From contig OZ024841.1 in assembly GCA_964017145.1 (NCBI GenBank), forward strand, positions 868,001 through 932,000: a stretch of DNA of 64,000 nt. Direction: 5' to 3'. Each line of letters starts with the position of its first letter. Within the stretch, counting starts at the first letter, position 1. This DNA comes from Agrocybe praecox (taxonomy: Eukaryota > Basidiomycota > Agaricomycetes > Agaricales > Agrocybaceae). A model generated the notes under the pieces. The model was not told the origin of the DNA and searched no databases. It saw nothing but the letters and a program-made list of their open reading frames with translations. Positions 24,147-37,722 of the stretch are shown one piece after another. The position numbers and the translations under genes were made by a program.

Positions 24147-27100
24147 CTATGTAAGGCGCTGGCAGTAATCGGGGTTACCAGTAGGGTTCTGGTATTCATG
24201 AATTAGCATGCATTCATGACTGAAAAAAAAATCGAAAGTATGTATACTCACCAAAGCCCAGTTCGGCATATTCGTAACCGTACCGCTACCTCCTCCAACG
24301 GCAAACGTGAACACGAAAACCATGACCTGGGTTCCTCCGTCCAAAGCGGCAGAAAGGAGGAAGTTGTATTTGCGGAACCATGAGGGACGGTATTTCCTCA
24401 GATAGTACTGGGAGAAGACGGCCAACAGGAATGTGGTAAACACGGAGCTGTTGATGCCTACGCTGAGGTATCCGAGGGTCCCTGGAGGAAGAAAGGAATA
24501 AGTAAAGTTAACTTGTGAGACTCTAGGTAAGCTTACAGCATAGAATTGGAGTCACGACATGGTTGGCACCGAGCTTGGGGAAGAATCGGTGGAGGATCCA
24601 GAATGGAATGGGAACGGCGAGACCGATCAGGATGGAGAATGGGACGATCTATACGGATGTTAGCCTCCTTCTTTTTCTTTCTGACCGTATAAGATTTTTT
24701 TAAACGTACTCCATAGCGACCATCTGGTGCATAAAGAAGGTTTCCTAATGCACCCCAGGAGACAGCGTCACTGTTGAACGACTAGAAGAAAAGAGTTTGG
24801 CATCGGTCAATCATCCCGTTTGCTTTCATGACATATTTATAAAACTTACTTGAACTTGTTGACCGGACCAGATGTTAGAACCTTGTACGTCCAACAGAAT
24901 TTCGCGATGGGTGCTGATGATAACTTTCATAATAATATAATTCAAAATTCCACCCTGATATCAAATTTAGGAATCTGCGGAGCCACAGCATAGATTAGCA
25001 CCACTTACAATCACAGCACCAGTACATTGCACAACGAACGTAACGCGGGGAGGAAGCTTGGTGTATTGGCCCTATAAAGCGGAAGTATCACGTTAGCACG
25101 CCAATCTTGGAGTCATGACTACGGAAACCACAAATCTACCCACCATCTTTAGATCACGAATCAACCCACGAGCTTGGTCGACAGTGTTGAATCCATACAG
25201 AGTGAAATACATATTTGTCTGAGGACTTCCTGGGATCATAGCCGCACCGAGGATCTACGAAGCACGAAAAAATATTTAAAACTTGCCCACATCAGAAAGT
25301 CCACGTATAAAAACAACATACCTGAACGAGATTCTGGATATTCGGCACGAAACCAGTTATGGCATAAACGGTAACCACGAATGGCAAGAACACAGCAGCG
25401 ATGATCAAAGACACGATCAATCCCCACCTGCAAACAGACAAAATTGCGATTAATCCCCACCGGCAGTAAAGCGCACGGAAATTAACAGAAACTGACAACT
25501 TACCATGGAAGGTGAGAGTGGCCAGTGTAAATTGTAGCCATGGCCATCGCGAAGCTGACAACAAAGACGGCGATGTACCACCACATGGGAACTTCGGGAT
25601 ACACCTTCATCTTTGTGAGATGTGGGTCGTAGTTCTCTCCAGCCTACCCGGAGATGAAATTGAAAAAAATAAATGAGTCGGGCGCTCTGCATGTCGTCTA
25701 GGCTAAAGACTCGTAAACTCACCCGGTACTTGCGGATAACCTCGATGATGTCCTTCCCGTACCAGAGAATAACGTGCATAACGGTAGCTCCAATGGCCAA
25801 GTTCGATCCGATCTTCGTCAGGACTTGAGAGCTTGCGAACCATGGGAGACCCTACGAGCAAGAAAAAGAAAACAACCTCAAAATGAGGTTTTTATGGGAA
25901 AAACAAAGAGGCACATACAACTGCTTCCAACTTTGCAGGATCCAAGCGGAAGTTCGAGTCGAGAATCGCCAATTGGTCGAACAAGCTTCCGTTCTCGTAA
26001 AATAGGGACTGCGAGAGGAATGGGAAGTTCTGGCCACTCCAGACGTTGTTGGCATAGCATGCGCAGAATGCAATACTGTAAAAAAGAAAGAAGAATATCA
26101 TCGTCAGTTATTTATAATTTAGAGCAAGGAAAGTACTAACATGCAAATCATCGTTCCGAAGTAAAGCGACAGCTGTGTCGACAGAGGAGTAAAGAGAGCT
26201 CCCATTGAACCTCCTCCAGAACCGACATAATTCCAGTCAAGGCATAAAGAGAACATCCCAAGACCTTCATTACCAGCCGCTCCGCCTGAAAGGATGAATA
26301 TATGTGTTAGTTCAAAATAACAATATACCATTGAAGAACTGACCAAAAATACGAGTAAACCATGCGCTGTCCCTCTTCGCAAGACAGAATATGCTGATAC
26401 CCGTCAAGGTTCTATCATGACGACGAAGACGAAGTAAGCTCCACCGACTTCCAAAGCACGCACAGAAAAACGAGCGCTTACGGGGCTATGAACTCGGGGA
26501 ACCATTCCCACACGAAGATGCCTACAAATATGGACCAGAAGAACCTGACACGCTTTTTTTGGAGGAAAATCTTCTTTCCTCGGTGGAGCGCGTCGAAAAG
26601 TTGGACGGTGGGTAACAAGTTGGGGAAAACGATGTACGTTGGGTAAACCAGGAACGCACGCATGACACCTATTTTTTCATCAGTAACGGCATTCACAAGA
26701 CTAAACATAGAACATGTAGATCCACCTCCCAAGCCATAGCCCATCAATTGAGATCCTAAAATAGTCAAAGATAAGAGTAAGTATACATAGAGATAGAGAT
26801 AGGGCCCTGGACGAGTGACTGAAAACCGAACAACTCACCGATAAGAGTGAAGATACCAACGCCGACATTGGGCTTAATAATGAAAATAAAAATAGAGTTT
26901 AGTATGTGTATATTACTTGCATACAGACGAGCAAACGCCGATGGATGCCACGCGTCTTACCTGAATGTTATAGTACAGCTCATCTGCCGCAAATATACTA
27001 ATAGCGAGAGCAGATTCCGCCGCTGTAGTCGAGAAGATGGTTATGGCTACATGTTCTTTGATATCTGATGGACGAGTCGTAAGAATCAGTAAGCGATGAG

Positions 27101-27716
27101 CTAAAGACACATTGTGCGAAGCTGCGTACTAAATGGCCCAGGGTTCATGAATCTCCAGAAGGCATTGTCTTTGGTCCTCAGTCGAGGCTGCTTGTTGTTT
27201 GGTCCAGGAATAATTTCCTCAAGTACAATGCCGAGGATGTAGGCAATGATTTGTAGGAACAGTGGGCTGACATAGACGGTCTGGGGCCTGAAATACTATT
27301 GGGAAATGAGCAGGAGCCGGACCAGTGCCAAGAGCTACTCACGAATATCTGGCCTAGAACAGCACCAAAGCATGATAAGCCCAGACCGAGGAACCACAAT
27401 CTGAACGTAAAAACAGGGAGGGTGGGGTCGTCTTCGAGGGAAATAAGTCGAGTAGCCACATCAATATCGGTTTCTGGAAAAAATAATATTAGAATTTATC
27501 TATTTTCACGACGGTCAACTTACCGATAGGCCTCTCCTTGCCATCCTCTCCAAGGTCCATGGCGCGCACATCGTCGTAGACATCTCCAGGAAGAGAGGTA
27601 GCTACGTCGATAGAGCCACTTCCTCCTTTCTCCTTGTCGTAGATGCCCTTCTCATCGCCGAAAGAGCCTGCTTGCTCATGTGAAGGCAACTCTGAAAGAG
27701 GACCGACTGAAGCCAT
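24147..27716 (-). CDS. OPT-family oligopeptide transporter, copy A
   Basis: A chain of about 20 exons gives an intact OPT protein close in sequence to copy B at 30564. It starts at ATG 27716 (MASVGPLSELPSHEQAG) and ends NPTGNPDYCQRLT. A cytosolic acidic N-tail (VYDDVRAMDLGEDGKERPI) is followed by TRLISLEDDPTLPVFTFR and many membrane helices. Family-type blocks include NPGPF-NIKEHVA, SQLMGYGLGG, DWNYVGSGGGSMGALFTPLS, the VTVYAITGFVPNIQNLVQ loop and KMGQYTKLPPR. OPT proteins import small peptides, glutathione or metal-chelate peptides with protons at the plasma membrane. I count five introns here that copy B lacks (inside YNIQ/PNVG, AV/GLPW, PW/WGLI, KM/GQYTKL and QVQ/SFNSD). No stop or frameshift was seen in any exon read. 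Confidence 0.88.
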
Positions 27717-30563
27717 AACGACGCAGGCTTGGAGGGGAAGAGATTCGAGGTTCTCCTTCCTTCATATAGGTGCTGGAATGGGCGCCACCACATTCGGCGG
27801 ATTCCAAGGGCACCACATGGTTAGCATGTCCACACAGTATCGGAAGATGGTTCTTTCAAGCTATGAATAGAACACTGAATTTTGATTGAGCAAAAGTTAG
27901 GCAGAACCTTACTTTAAATCTGCAATTTGGAGAACGAGAGTAAGCTTAAAATAACTTACTCACATTTGCTTGGCGATTTGCCCTTAACAGAGCATGTGCT
28001 CGTTGATATAGCCAGTGGGAACGCCCTGTGTCCATCGAAATAATCCGAGGCAATGGCTGCGGAATAACAGCAAGAAAATTCACAGGCTGGACGCTATTAA
28101 CAGATACTTCCACTTCTGCAGAAGCAATTGTCGGATGGTGTTCAGATAGGGGTTCCCCGACCAAGGACCAAGGTGCGGGGCACATCCATATTTACAGAGA
28201 GCGCGAGGTATTTTATGGATAGTACTCCGACTTTTGATTTTTATCTGATGAATTATACAATAAGCATGATAAATCCAAGTTTATGGCAAGCGGGGGTGCA
28301 CACGACCGCGACAAAATTCCCCATCATCCCGAACAGACATGACTGGCTGCTCCATAAACTGGCAGTAACTTGCCTACGGGGGTTATCAAGTCCGTTACGC
28401 CAATATCGACTCCAAAAAGAACTCGCCCGAACAATCCATGCATTGTATAAAGTTCCACGACGCATGGTATATGTATATTGCCGTAAGTGGACCTGCCGAA
28501 ATTGTGCAGGAAATCTGGAAAGAGAAACGTATATTAAGAAGAACCGTGATAAACTTGACTTGGCTACACACACAAAGAAATCCTGTTAATTAATCCAGAC
28601 TTCTTCGAACACTTCTTGCTGGTCGTTATAGAGCCGAATCAGATTCGATCGATGTTAATGTAATCGTTTGACGGTATCTGCGGGTGTCCTGGACAATGCA
28701 CAGACGACTGCCCACACTTGATAGACATAAAACAAGAGATAAGGTGGAATGCAGCCTTGAATTCATTTAATATGTGTGATGTTCAACATGGTCCTTTATC
28801 GCCAAATAACCTATGGGCCGTGAGAGGCTTTCTGGGCAAAACTTAGGCACATTTTGCACTCACCTGTCAGTCCATGCTTCAGAGCGCGTCTAGTGGGGAA
28901 AACAGCAGAGTTTCGCAAATAGATCCACGCCGTCTCACATTGCTTCGTTTAATTGTCCACATGGCCGACAACTGTCATTGCTAACTCCTCGCGGCCAATA
29001 CCAAACTAGTGGGGTGCTCGGTAGAATATGAGAACGCAGAGAGACGCCTGACAGTATCAACGTAACCCAGAGAATTGAACTAAAATTGCTAACGAAAAAT
29101 GAAGAGCCAACGAGCCACCCTTGGGAGCCAAGCAGTACAACGTGGGAGTATAAAGATGTACCATTTCAGTCAGTAACGCGTGATGTGACTATGTAACGGA
29201 CAAGTAACGGGTCCTCTAAAAGAAGGTTCTCCGGTAAGACAGTATGGTAAAATTTTCACGCTAAGATTGCCAAAAAGGGACAATGGAACCCAGGATCCTC
29301 CGTATGTACTATGCAGACACCACAGTTTTAGCAGGCGTGACAGTTAACATGGGATGACTGGCAAGCATCAAAAGCGGATATTCATTGTTCACGTGTGCCG
29401 TCGTGGCCCGCACTCGGCGTACTGACACTAATAACACGGCATGAGCAGGCATATCATATGGATTCTTCAAAGCACATCTCCTGTAAAGGGAAATTACGCA
29501 GGGTCTGTCTATTACACTGTCAACCTGTATGTCAGGCATATTCCAATTAAATTCCGAAGTTCAACTGAAGGGTTTGACATTTTTTCTCATGATTTTAATT
29601 GCTTAGGTTCATGAGTCCTTTACTATGTATACAAATAAAAGTAATCCGACTCCTCCTCAATCTCCGTATACTCATAAAATAAGAAAGTCGCTGACGCTAA
29701 TGAGCAACCTCAAGTACAAAAAATGTAGTTCTTAAAGACGGCCGGAGTTAATTGTGACTCGGCATTACCGGAACATTCAGCCGGAGAGCTGCCGTCGGAC
29801 AATCTGATTGGGTCACTCGCAAGGCTCGGCCCGTATCATCTTGAACTTGAACCACGACTTGACCTCGACGAACTTCGAACACAAACTTACTGCTCGAAAT
29901 TCCTTGTCTTACCTTTCAATGCCAACAAGCCATATACTTCTTTGCTTATAAAATACCCTGATCGTTCGTCGAAATCTCTGTTTAATACATTCCAGATCGG
30001 ACTTGCCATGATTTGAATCAACATGTTTTCCCTCTGGCTAAATTCTCCAACTATATGAGCTTTCTCTGAAAATGCTCATGTGAAGTCTCATCAAGCAAAG
30101 TGCAATTCTTTAAATGTGGCGTTCTCTAGCCATCTTCTTAGGTTCTCAATGCCCAGAAAAGTCATACAGACGACGAGCGTCTCTGGAGGATAGCGTCAGG
30201 AACATAGTAGGCCGTTGCAGGTGTCTTTTGACGTTAACAAGCCAAACCATACTGTAAAGCTCGAGCTTTTCTCGACACTTACTTGTATGTATGGGAATGT
30301 GCATGTGCACTCCAGACAGATGCTACATCACTAGATAACGTTTTCTCCTTCAACGAGACGCCAAGCGTTGGCCAAGTTGTCTTATACAACTTGGATTTAC
30401 ACTTGATGCATGTGCACTCTCCTGGCAATGATCTCAATGTCGCCTTTTGATATACTTGCGCGATATGAAAAAGGTACTTCCATCTTTTCTATAAAATGAA
30501 TCCTGAAGGGAACTCAAACTCCCCGCTGTTCTAGCGCCCCCACTTTTCCAACGTTTCCCCAAG
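27717..30563. other. divergent intergenic region between OPT paralogues, about 2.85 kb
   Basis: It holds both OPT promoters. One plus-strand frame (28128-28589, 153 codons) is long for the region but has no signal, domain or splice context, and I do not call it. No terminal repeats or transposase relics were recognised. Confidence 0.5.
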
Positions 30564-33500
30564 ATGTCAGAAAAGGCGGCTGTTTCTGCGCCTACTCCCT
30601 CTGATGCGGAGAAGCGATCCTCGTACTCCAATGAGGATGCTAGCAAACATAGCGTCGACAAGGCCTTGCCTTTGGACGAAGCAGAGGTTTATGACGATGT
30701 CCGGGCTATCGATTTAGACGAGAACGGCAAAGAACGTCCTATCAGTAAGTAAATTTTTTTGCTTCTTTTCATTGACAAGGAACCGATGATCTTCACAGTG
30801 ACTGACTTGGATGTCGCAACTCGTCTCATCTCCCTCGAGGACGACCCAACACTTCCTGCCTTCACCTTCCGCATGTGGTTCCTTGGTATTGGCCTCTCAT
30901 GCTTCGGTGCTGTCCTCGGTCAAATCTTCGTGCGTCCACAAGTTCTTTTCAGGTCTTTGTAGTCGATTTATAATTGTTTATTTTCCCACACATAGTATTT
31001 TCGCCCTCAAACCGTTTTCGTCAGTCAATTGTTCATCCAGATCATTGCCTACATTCTCGGGAGAATTCTCGAAGAGATTATCCCCGGCCCAGGTAATGAA
31101 CGTGAACAATTAAAGACGAAGGATACTGCTTTCTGGAGATGGATGAACCCCGGTCCTTTCAGTAAGCTTTGCTATTTTCTTCTGACATTAACCAGGTTCA
31201 CAGTCGTTGGACTGATATAGACATCAAGGAACATGTCGCTATTACCATTTTTGCATCCACCGCGGCTGACTCTGCTCTGGCGATTAGTATTTTTGCCGCT
31301 GATGAACTATTCTACGATATCCGCCCTAATGTTGGCGTTGGTATCTTCACCCTTATCGGTCCGTATTCGTATTTTTATTTTTCGTCGACCATTTCTTCTC
31401 ACACATGAACCAATTACGCAGGATCCCAACTTATGGGATACGGTCTCGGAGGTAATTCGTCGCAAGATGACCGATTCTGTAGCGCCCATTGCTTATGCGT
31501 AGTGCAGGTGTCATGCGCTCCTTCCTCGTGTATCCGACCTACATTGTTTTTCCGAATCTTCTTCCCACTGTCCAGCTTTTCGACGCCCTCCACCGTGGAA
31601 AAAAGATCTTCCTGCAGAAGAAGCGCGTCAAGTTCTTCTGGAGCGTCTTCATTGGCATCTTCGTATGGGAGTGGTTCCCGGAGTACATCGCCCCGTAAGT
31701 GCTAAGTATCTATGGTCTGCAGTGTGGCATGTAACTGATACCGTCTTCCAACATTAGTACACTCACCGGTATCAGCATCTTTTGCTTAGCCAACAGGAAG
31801 AGTCCATGGTTCACGCGTATTTTTGGTACGTCCAAAAGCCGCTGGCTTTTGTCAATCAGGTCTTATTTTTGTCCTTACCCCCGTTTTTACACCTCAGGTG
31901 GTGCCGCTGGTAATGAGGGTCTTGGAATGTTCGCGCTCTGCCTCGATTGGAATTATGTCGGATCCGGAGGCGGATCTATGGGCGCGTTGTTTACGCCTCT
32001 ATCTACCCAGCTCTCGCTTTATTTCGGTACTATGGTTTGTATGTGAGTGGGCAACGCTCGCCGATCGCCGTTCGTGCTCATCGCTCAATCGTCTTGATTC
32101 AATCTAGGATTGCGTTCTGTCTCGCATACCACAACAATATCTGGAGCGGCAAGAACTTCCCTTTCCTCTCCCAGACCCTGTTCAACTTCAATGGAACCCG
32201 CTTCAACCAACGCTCCATCCTCGACGAGAACTTCATGCTCGATCATGCGAAATTGGAAGAGGTCGGCCTCCCGTGGTTCGCCAGCTCGCAAATCATTTCC
32301 AAGATAGGTTTCAACATGGCTATCGGTGCCACAGTCACCCACGTTTTCCTCTGGTACGGTAAAGAGATCATCGAGGTTATTCAGAAGTACCGCGTAAGTT
32401 GAATGAACGTCCTCGAGATATTTTGTTTCTCATTACGTGATGTTCCACAGGCTGGGGAGACCTATGACCCTCATTTGGCCAAGATGAAAGTCTACAAAGA
32501 GGTTCCTATGTGGTGGTACCTCGCTATGTTTGTCGGAAGCTTTGCGATGGCCATGTCGACGCTATATGCAGGTAAATCGCGCATGCCATGGTGGGGATTG
32601 ATCGTCGGTATCATCATCTCCACTATCTTCTTGCCTTTCGTCGTTACTGTCTACGCCATTACTGGTACGATCCTTCGATGCGTCTGTACAAAAATGGAAG
32701 CTCATCGTCTTTCATTAGGATTTTCTCCTAACATCCAGAATTTGGTTCAGGTACTTTATAATTTTTTATATTAGCTATGACGGTACTAATCTTCGCATTG
32801 TAGATGCTCGGTGCCGCCATGATGCCTGGAAACCCCCAAGCGAACATGTACTTCACGCTATATGGGTACAACACGCTCGATCAGGCTCGTGGCCTCATTC
32901 GGGACTTGAAGATGGGCCAATACACTAAACTTCCTCCCCGCGTTACTTTCACCGTACAATCCCTGGGCGCTGTTATCGTGAGTCAGCTTTCTGCTGCGCC
33001 ATCATCACATTAATAATGTTTTTTTTAGGGTGGATTACTCAACTATGTCATCATGAAGACTATTATCACTAGTCGTCGTGAAATTCTTCTGCAGGTTCAA
33101 GGCACAAACGTCTGGTCTGGTCAGCAAGTCCAGTCTTTCAACAGTAACGCCATTTCATGGGGTGCTCTCGGAAATATTCTGTATGCTCCTGGAGGACGCT
33201 ACGCTGTGGGTTTGACATTTTATACATACCTTGAATAATCTAACATTGGTGACAGATTGTACCATTCTCTGTTCTCATCGGTCTGGCCGTTCCTATTCCA
33301 TTTTGGATCCTGCACAATCGGTTCCCCAAGCTCGGTGCCGACAAAGTCGTCTCGCCCATTCTATGCTGTAAGTTTTATTTTACTTTGTCATCGAATTTGC
33401 TCATGAATGCATTTCGAAACAGGGACCCTTGGTTACCTCAACGTTGGAATCAACAGCTCCGTTTTCACGACGTTCTGTCTGGCCGTATTTTCGCAATATT

Positions 33501-33810
33501 ACCTTCGCCGGTATAGGCCTGTTTGGTTCAGGAAATATAACTTCCTTCTTTCGGCCGCCCTCGACGGAGGGACACAGGTAAGAGCGTGTTCTAATCGGTT
33601 ATCAGAGAGCCGACAATACTGACCGAACCCCATTGTAGGTCATGGTTTTCGTGTTCACATTTGCCGTCGGAGGCGGCAGCGGCAAAGTCGTTGACATGCC
33701 TAACTGGGCTCTTGTACGTGACCTCCTACTCCATTGGGCGCCTGTTCGGTACTGACTTTTCTCCAAAGAACCCTACAGGCAATCCCGACTACTGCATGAG
33801 ACTCACTTGA
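30564..33810 (+). CDS. OPT-family oligopeptide transporter, copy B
   Basis: About 17 exons from ATG 30564 (MSEKAAVSAPTPSDAEKRSS) to TGA 33808-33810 (NPTGNPDYCMRLT), about 770 residues. All junctions that I followed are GT..AG and in phase. Exon 1 encodes a charged cytosolic tail ending EVYDDVRAIDLDENGKERPI. The rest is a polytopic OPT transporter: ATRLISLEDDPTLPAFTFRM, GPGNEREQLKTKDTAFWRWM, WNPGPF-like MNPGPFNIKEHVA, MGYGLGG, WNYVGSGGGSMGALFTPL, KMGQYTKLPPRVTF and WSGQQVQSFNSNAISWGALG. It carries two introns absent from copy A (YAITG/FSPN and GGTQ/VMVF) and lacks five of A's. Role by family: proton-coupled uptake of oligopeptides at the plasma membrane. The head-to-head arrangement with copy A suggests an inverted duplication. 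Confidence 0.9.
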
Positions 33811-34397
33811 TGTAGATTTTATCATTACGCGTATTAGTATACGATTATTTTGTACCATACCCTCAAGGAATTTATCCACTCTTGTTATGTACTGGGATTT
33901 CCAAGATTTTTTCCCATGATGATTGTCTCTGATGACTCGAAGCCTAAAGATTGCGGATCAGCAGAGCTATACCCTTTAAACTATGTACACCTTCAGAAGA
34001 AATATGAGGAAACCCGGTCGACCGGCAACTCGGTCAGTACATCAGTAAGCCGGGACCGAGTTAGGAAACTTATGAATAATCATCATTAGAAGAGAGGATT
34101 GCTAAGGTTCGAGCATTCCCTCATCCTACAAGAAACTCACAATCACTAACGATTGCGTCACTACAAAGTCCAAACATGGAAGCTTATCCATATGAGGAAA
34201 AATTAACACGCGATTTTTTACGTGTTTTTGGGACGGCACGCTGACTGTTCCCTACAGATATCGCACTTTGAAATCTCTTACAGGGTCTTTCTCATCGTAC
34301 AAGAAACCCCTGAGAAAACGAAGACACGGTGGAAGGCCGACGTATAAAAAGTCCCTTTCCAACGAACGACTACTCCAGAACACCTCCTCGAAATACA
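33811..34397. other. intergenic, OYE promoter
   Basis: 3' flank of OPT copy B and promoter of the Old Yellow Enzyme gene. A plus-strand frame at 33850-34089 has no supporting features. Confidence 0.5.
34343..34350 (+). promoter_or_regulatory. TATA box of the Old Yellow Enzyme gene
   Basis: TATAAAAA lies about 48 bases before the ATG at 34398, a plausible position for a fungal core promoter. Confidence 0.5.
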
Positions 34398-35677
<1,280 letters not shown>

Positions 35678-36458
35678 TTGTATTTCCGTATTTTATGGGC
35701 CGGTATTTATTTTTGGGAGTTGTTGGATCCTTAAATATCTGATCGTGATACATACATACATAATAAACTCAATATAAGAATGTATACAAATATAATAATG
35801 CCATATGGGTGAAGTTATTTTCGCTACAGGGTCGCAAAATGGGATCGAGTGTTGGTCGGTTTCGCGTGTTCGTCACGAGTTTGTTGCACATCCTGCATTT
35901 TCTCTGCCTTTGTTATAAACCAGATCTAGGATAAAGATTTACAGGGATTTTCGAAAGCTTCAAGTTGGCAAGTTTCTAAGAGGATTCGGGTCATTAAATC
36001 GCCGCTTTACTTGTGAGCATCTATTGGTTTTATCCTACAGTTCAACTCTATTTCTTTATCTTTGGAAAGGAGTAGTCGCCGACAAGGCTTAAGAAGCTAA
36101 CACCAAGGGCTCAAGCCAAGCTCAAGCGCTGGATGTCTATTCTCTCACATGGACGTATGGTAGGGTGTCGAGTTTGTGAATTAGTCGAGTATCATCATGA
36201 CATTCACCGCCAAGTTTTGCAACGGCCGTGAGTGAACCTGAGTATAAATGACGTGAACGTGCATCGCATATATCTCCGTATGTGCCCACTAGATTGTATG
36301 GAGATGATATAATTGCAATACAGATGAACAGGCATCATGGAGGACGAAAATTGAGAATAATATACTACTGCAACTACAAATTGCCCGAAGCACATATCTT
36401 GCAGGTAGAACAGCTCCCTCTGTTCAACGACTCACAACATCTGCTTTGGAAATTAACA
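35678..36458. other. intergenic
   Basis: Spacer between the intact OYE gene and its truncated copy. A TATAAAT at about 36242 is too far from the dead copy's start to be convincing. No gene. Confidence 0.5.
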
Positions 36459-37213
36459 ATGTCGTCCTCCAAGTTATTTCACCCGATCACATATGGCCGG
36501 GTCGGGAAGTTTCCTCTTCAACACCATATCGTTTTGGCTCCCTGTGCTCGACTACGAGCGACGAAAAAAAGTTCACATAGCTATCATTCCTCCAATGGAG
36601 ACTTACTACGCGCAAAGGACTAGGCACTCTTCTCATTACAGAACCTGCCTTCTACAAGGACCAAGCAGGCGGCATGGACAATATCCCTGATCTACGGAAT
36701 GAGGCCCAAAGCAAAGCCTGGAAGAAGGTATGACGACCATTGTCTTTTTCTTTTCTGTTCTGATCTATTTGAACTCATTCTATCAACTCACACCGACACC
36801 ATTCATGAAAAGCGATTCTTTATCTATCTTCAGATTTGGGCGCTTGGAAGAGCGGCCCGGGCCCATATCATTCGCGTTGAAGATGGACTCGAACAACTTG
36901 TAGGACCAAGTTCTGCCATCTCAATAGCAGACGATCTTGGGACTCCCAGACCTTTGAATAATGACGAAATCAAAGCGTACGCTCAGTGACTTGGCCAGGC
37001 TGCGAGAAACGCTGTCGAGCTTTAGTAGAGGATGCCGGCTTTGAGCTTATTGGTGACTCGTTATATCCTTATCTTCCAACGCGTATTTTTGAAGGAACTC
37101 CTTTCTCTGCCTATGACAAAAGCACGCTCTATGGACCGCGTGGACACGAGAAAGATACTGAGAAAGGATACATAGATTATCCCACTGCTGAAGAACTCCG
37201 CTCTGTCGCATAA
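36459..37213 (+). pseudogene. Old Yellow Enzyme pseudogene 1, frameshifted with internal deletion
   Basis: Starts like the intact gene (MSSSKLFHPITYGRVGKFPL then QHHIVLAPCARLRATKK). It shifts frame at an A7 run (about 36564-36570) into VHIAIIPPMETYYAQRT, then shifts again near 36620 into LGTLLITEPAFYKDQAGGMD. After the first intron it reads FIYLQIWALGRAARAHIIRV and meets an in-frame TGA at 36987-36989 (IKAYAQ*). The barrel core then ends at about AARNAVE..EDAGFELIG. The part equal to the His/Asn/Tyr active site, the Arg-FMN site and the CGGY site is gone. The C-terminal end returns as LPTRIFEGTPFSAYDKSTLY and GYIDYPTAEE. It cannot encode an enzyme. Confidence 0.85.
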
Positions 37214-37722
37214 ACGTCGAAGTATTGTAATCCATCCCCCGTGTGGACCCATTTAACATAAATATCTTCAGATATGAACGTTTTAACCTTAACCGTAACA
37301 TCGCATTGCTGGGTTTTGGTTTAAAAATAGAGCGTCACGCGACGCGTCTACATATTAGGGCGCACATGGCTTGTTATATTTCGTGTTTGTGACAAATCAC
37401 AAAGAATGCACCAGCAACACATTTAACCATCCGACCATCCGTTAAACAGCTTTTTGTCACAATAGCAGTGCATAACTTTAACCCAACGATTTCAAAGTGC
37501 CATGAGAGTGAGACCAGAGCGATACTGGAGCCTGGTGGAGGGCGACCTACTCAAGCGAATGGTCATTTCTTTTTCTTGAAACTTTACAAGCTCGTCAAGC
37601 CAGAGGATCCAAAAAAAAGATAAAAAATCCATCCTAAAAAACCTATATGTACAAGTGCATGCAAGTAAGTACGTACGTACGTACGTATTCATCAGCTCTC
37701 AATCTCGACCAGCTCGCTTTCC
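37214..37722. other. intergenic
   Basis: Tail-to-tail spacer between OYE pseudogene 1 (+) and the TLDc gene (-). Holds the ACGT microsatellite listed separately. Confidence 0.5.
37671..37686. repeat. ACGT tetranucleotide microsatellite
   Basis: Four perfect copies of ACGT, preceded by an imperfect GTAAGT. Located just past the stop of the TLDc gene, so in its 3' UTR. Confidence 0.8.

Noticed and set aside
28128..28589. 153-codon plus-strand frame between the OPT genes
   Set aside because: No signal peptide, domain, splice context or plausible promoter; composition resembles random AT-balanced sequence.
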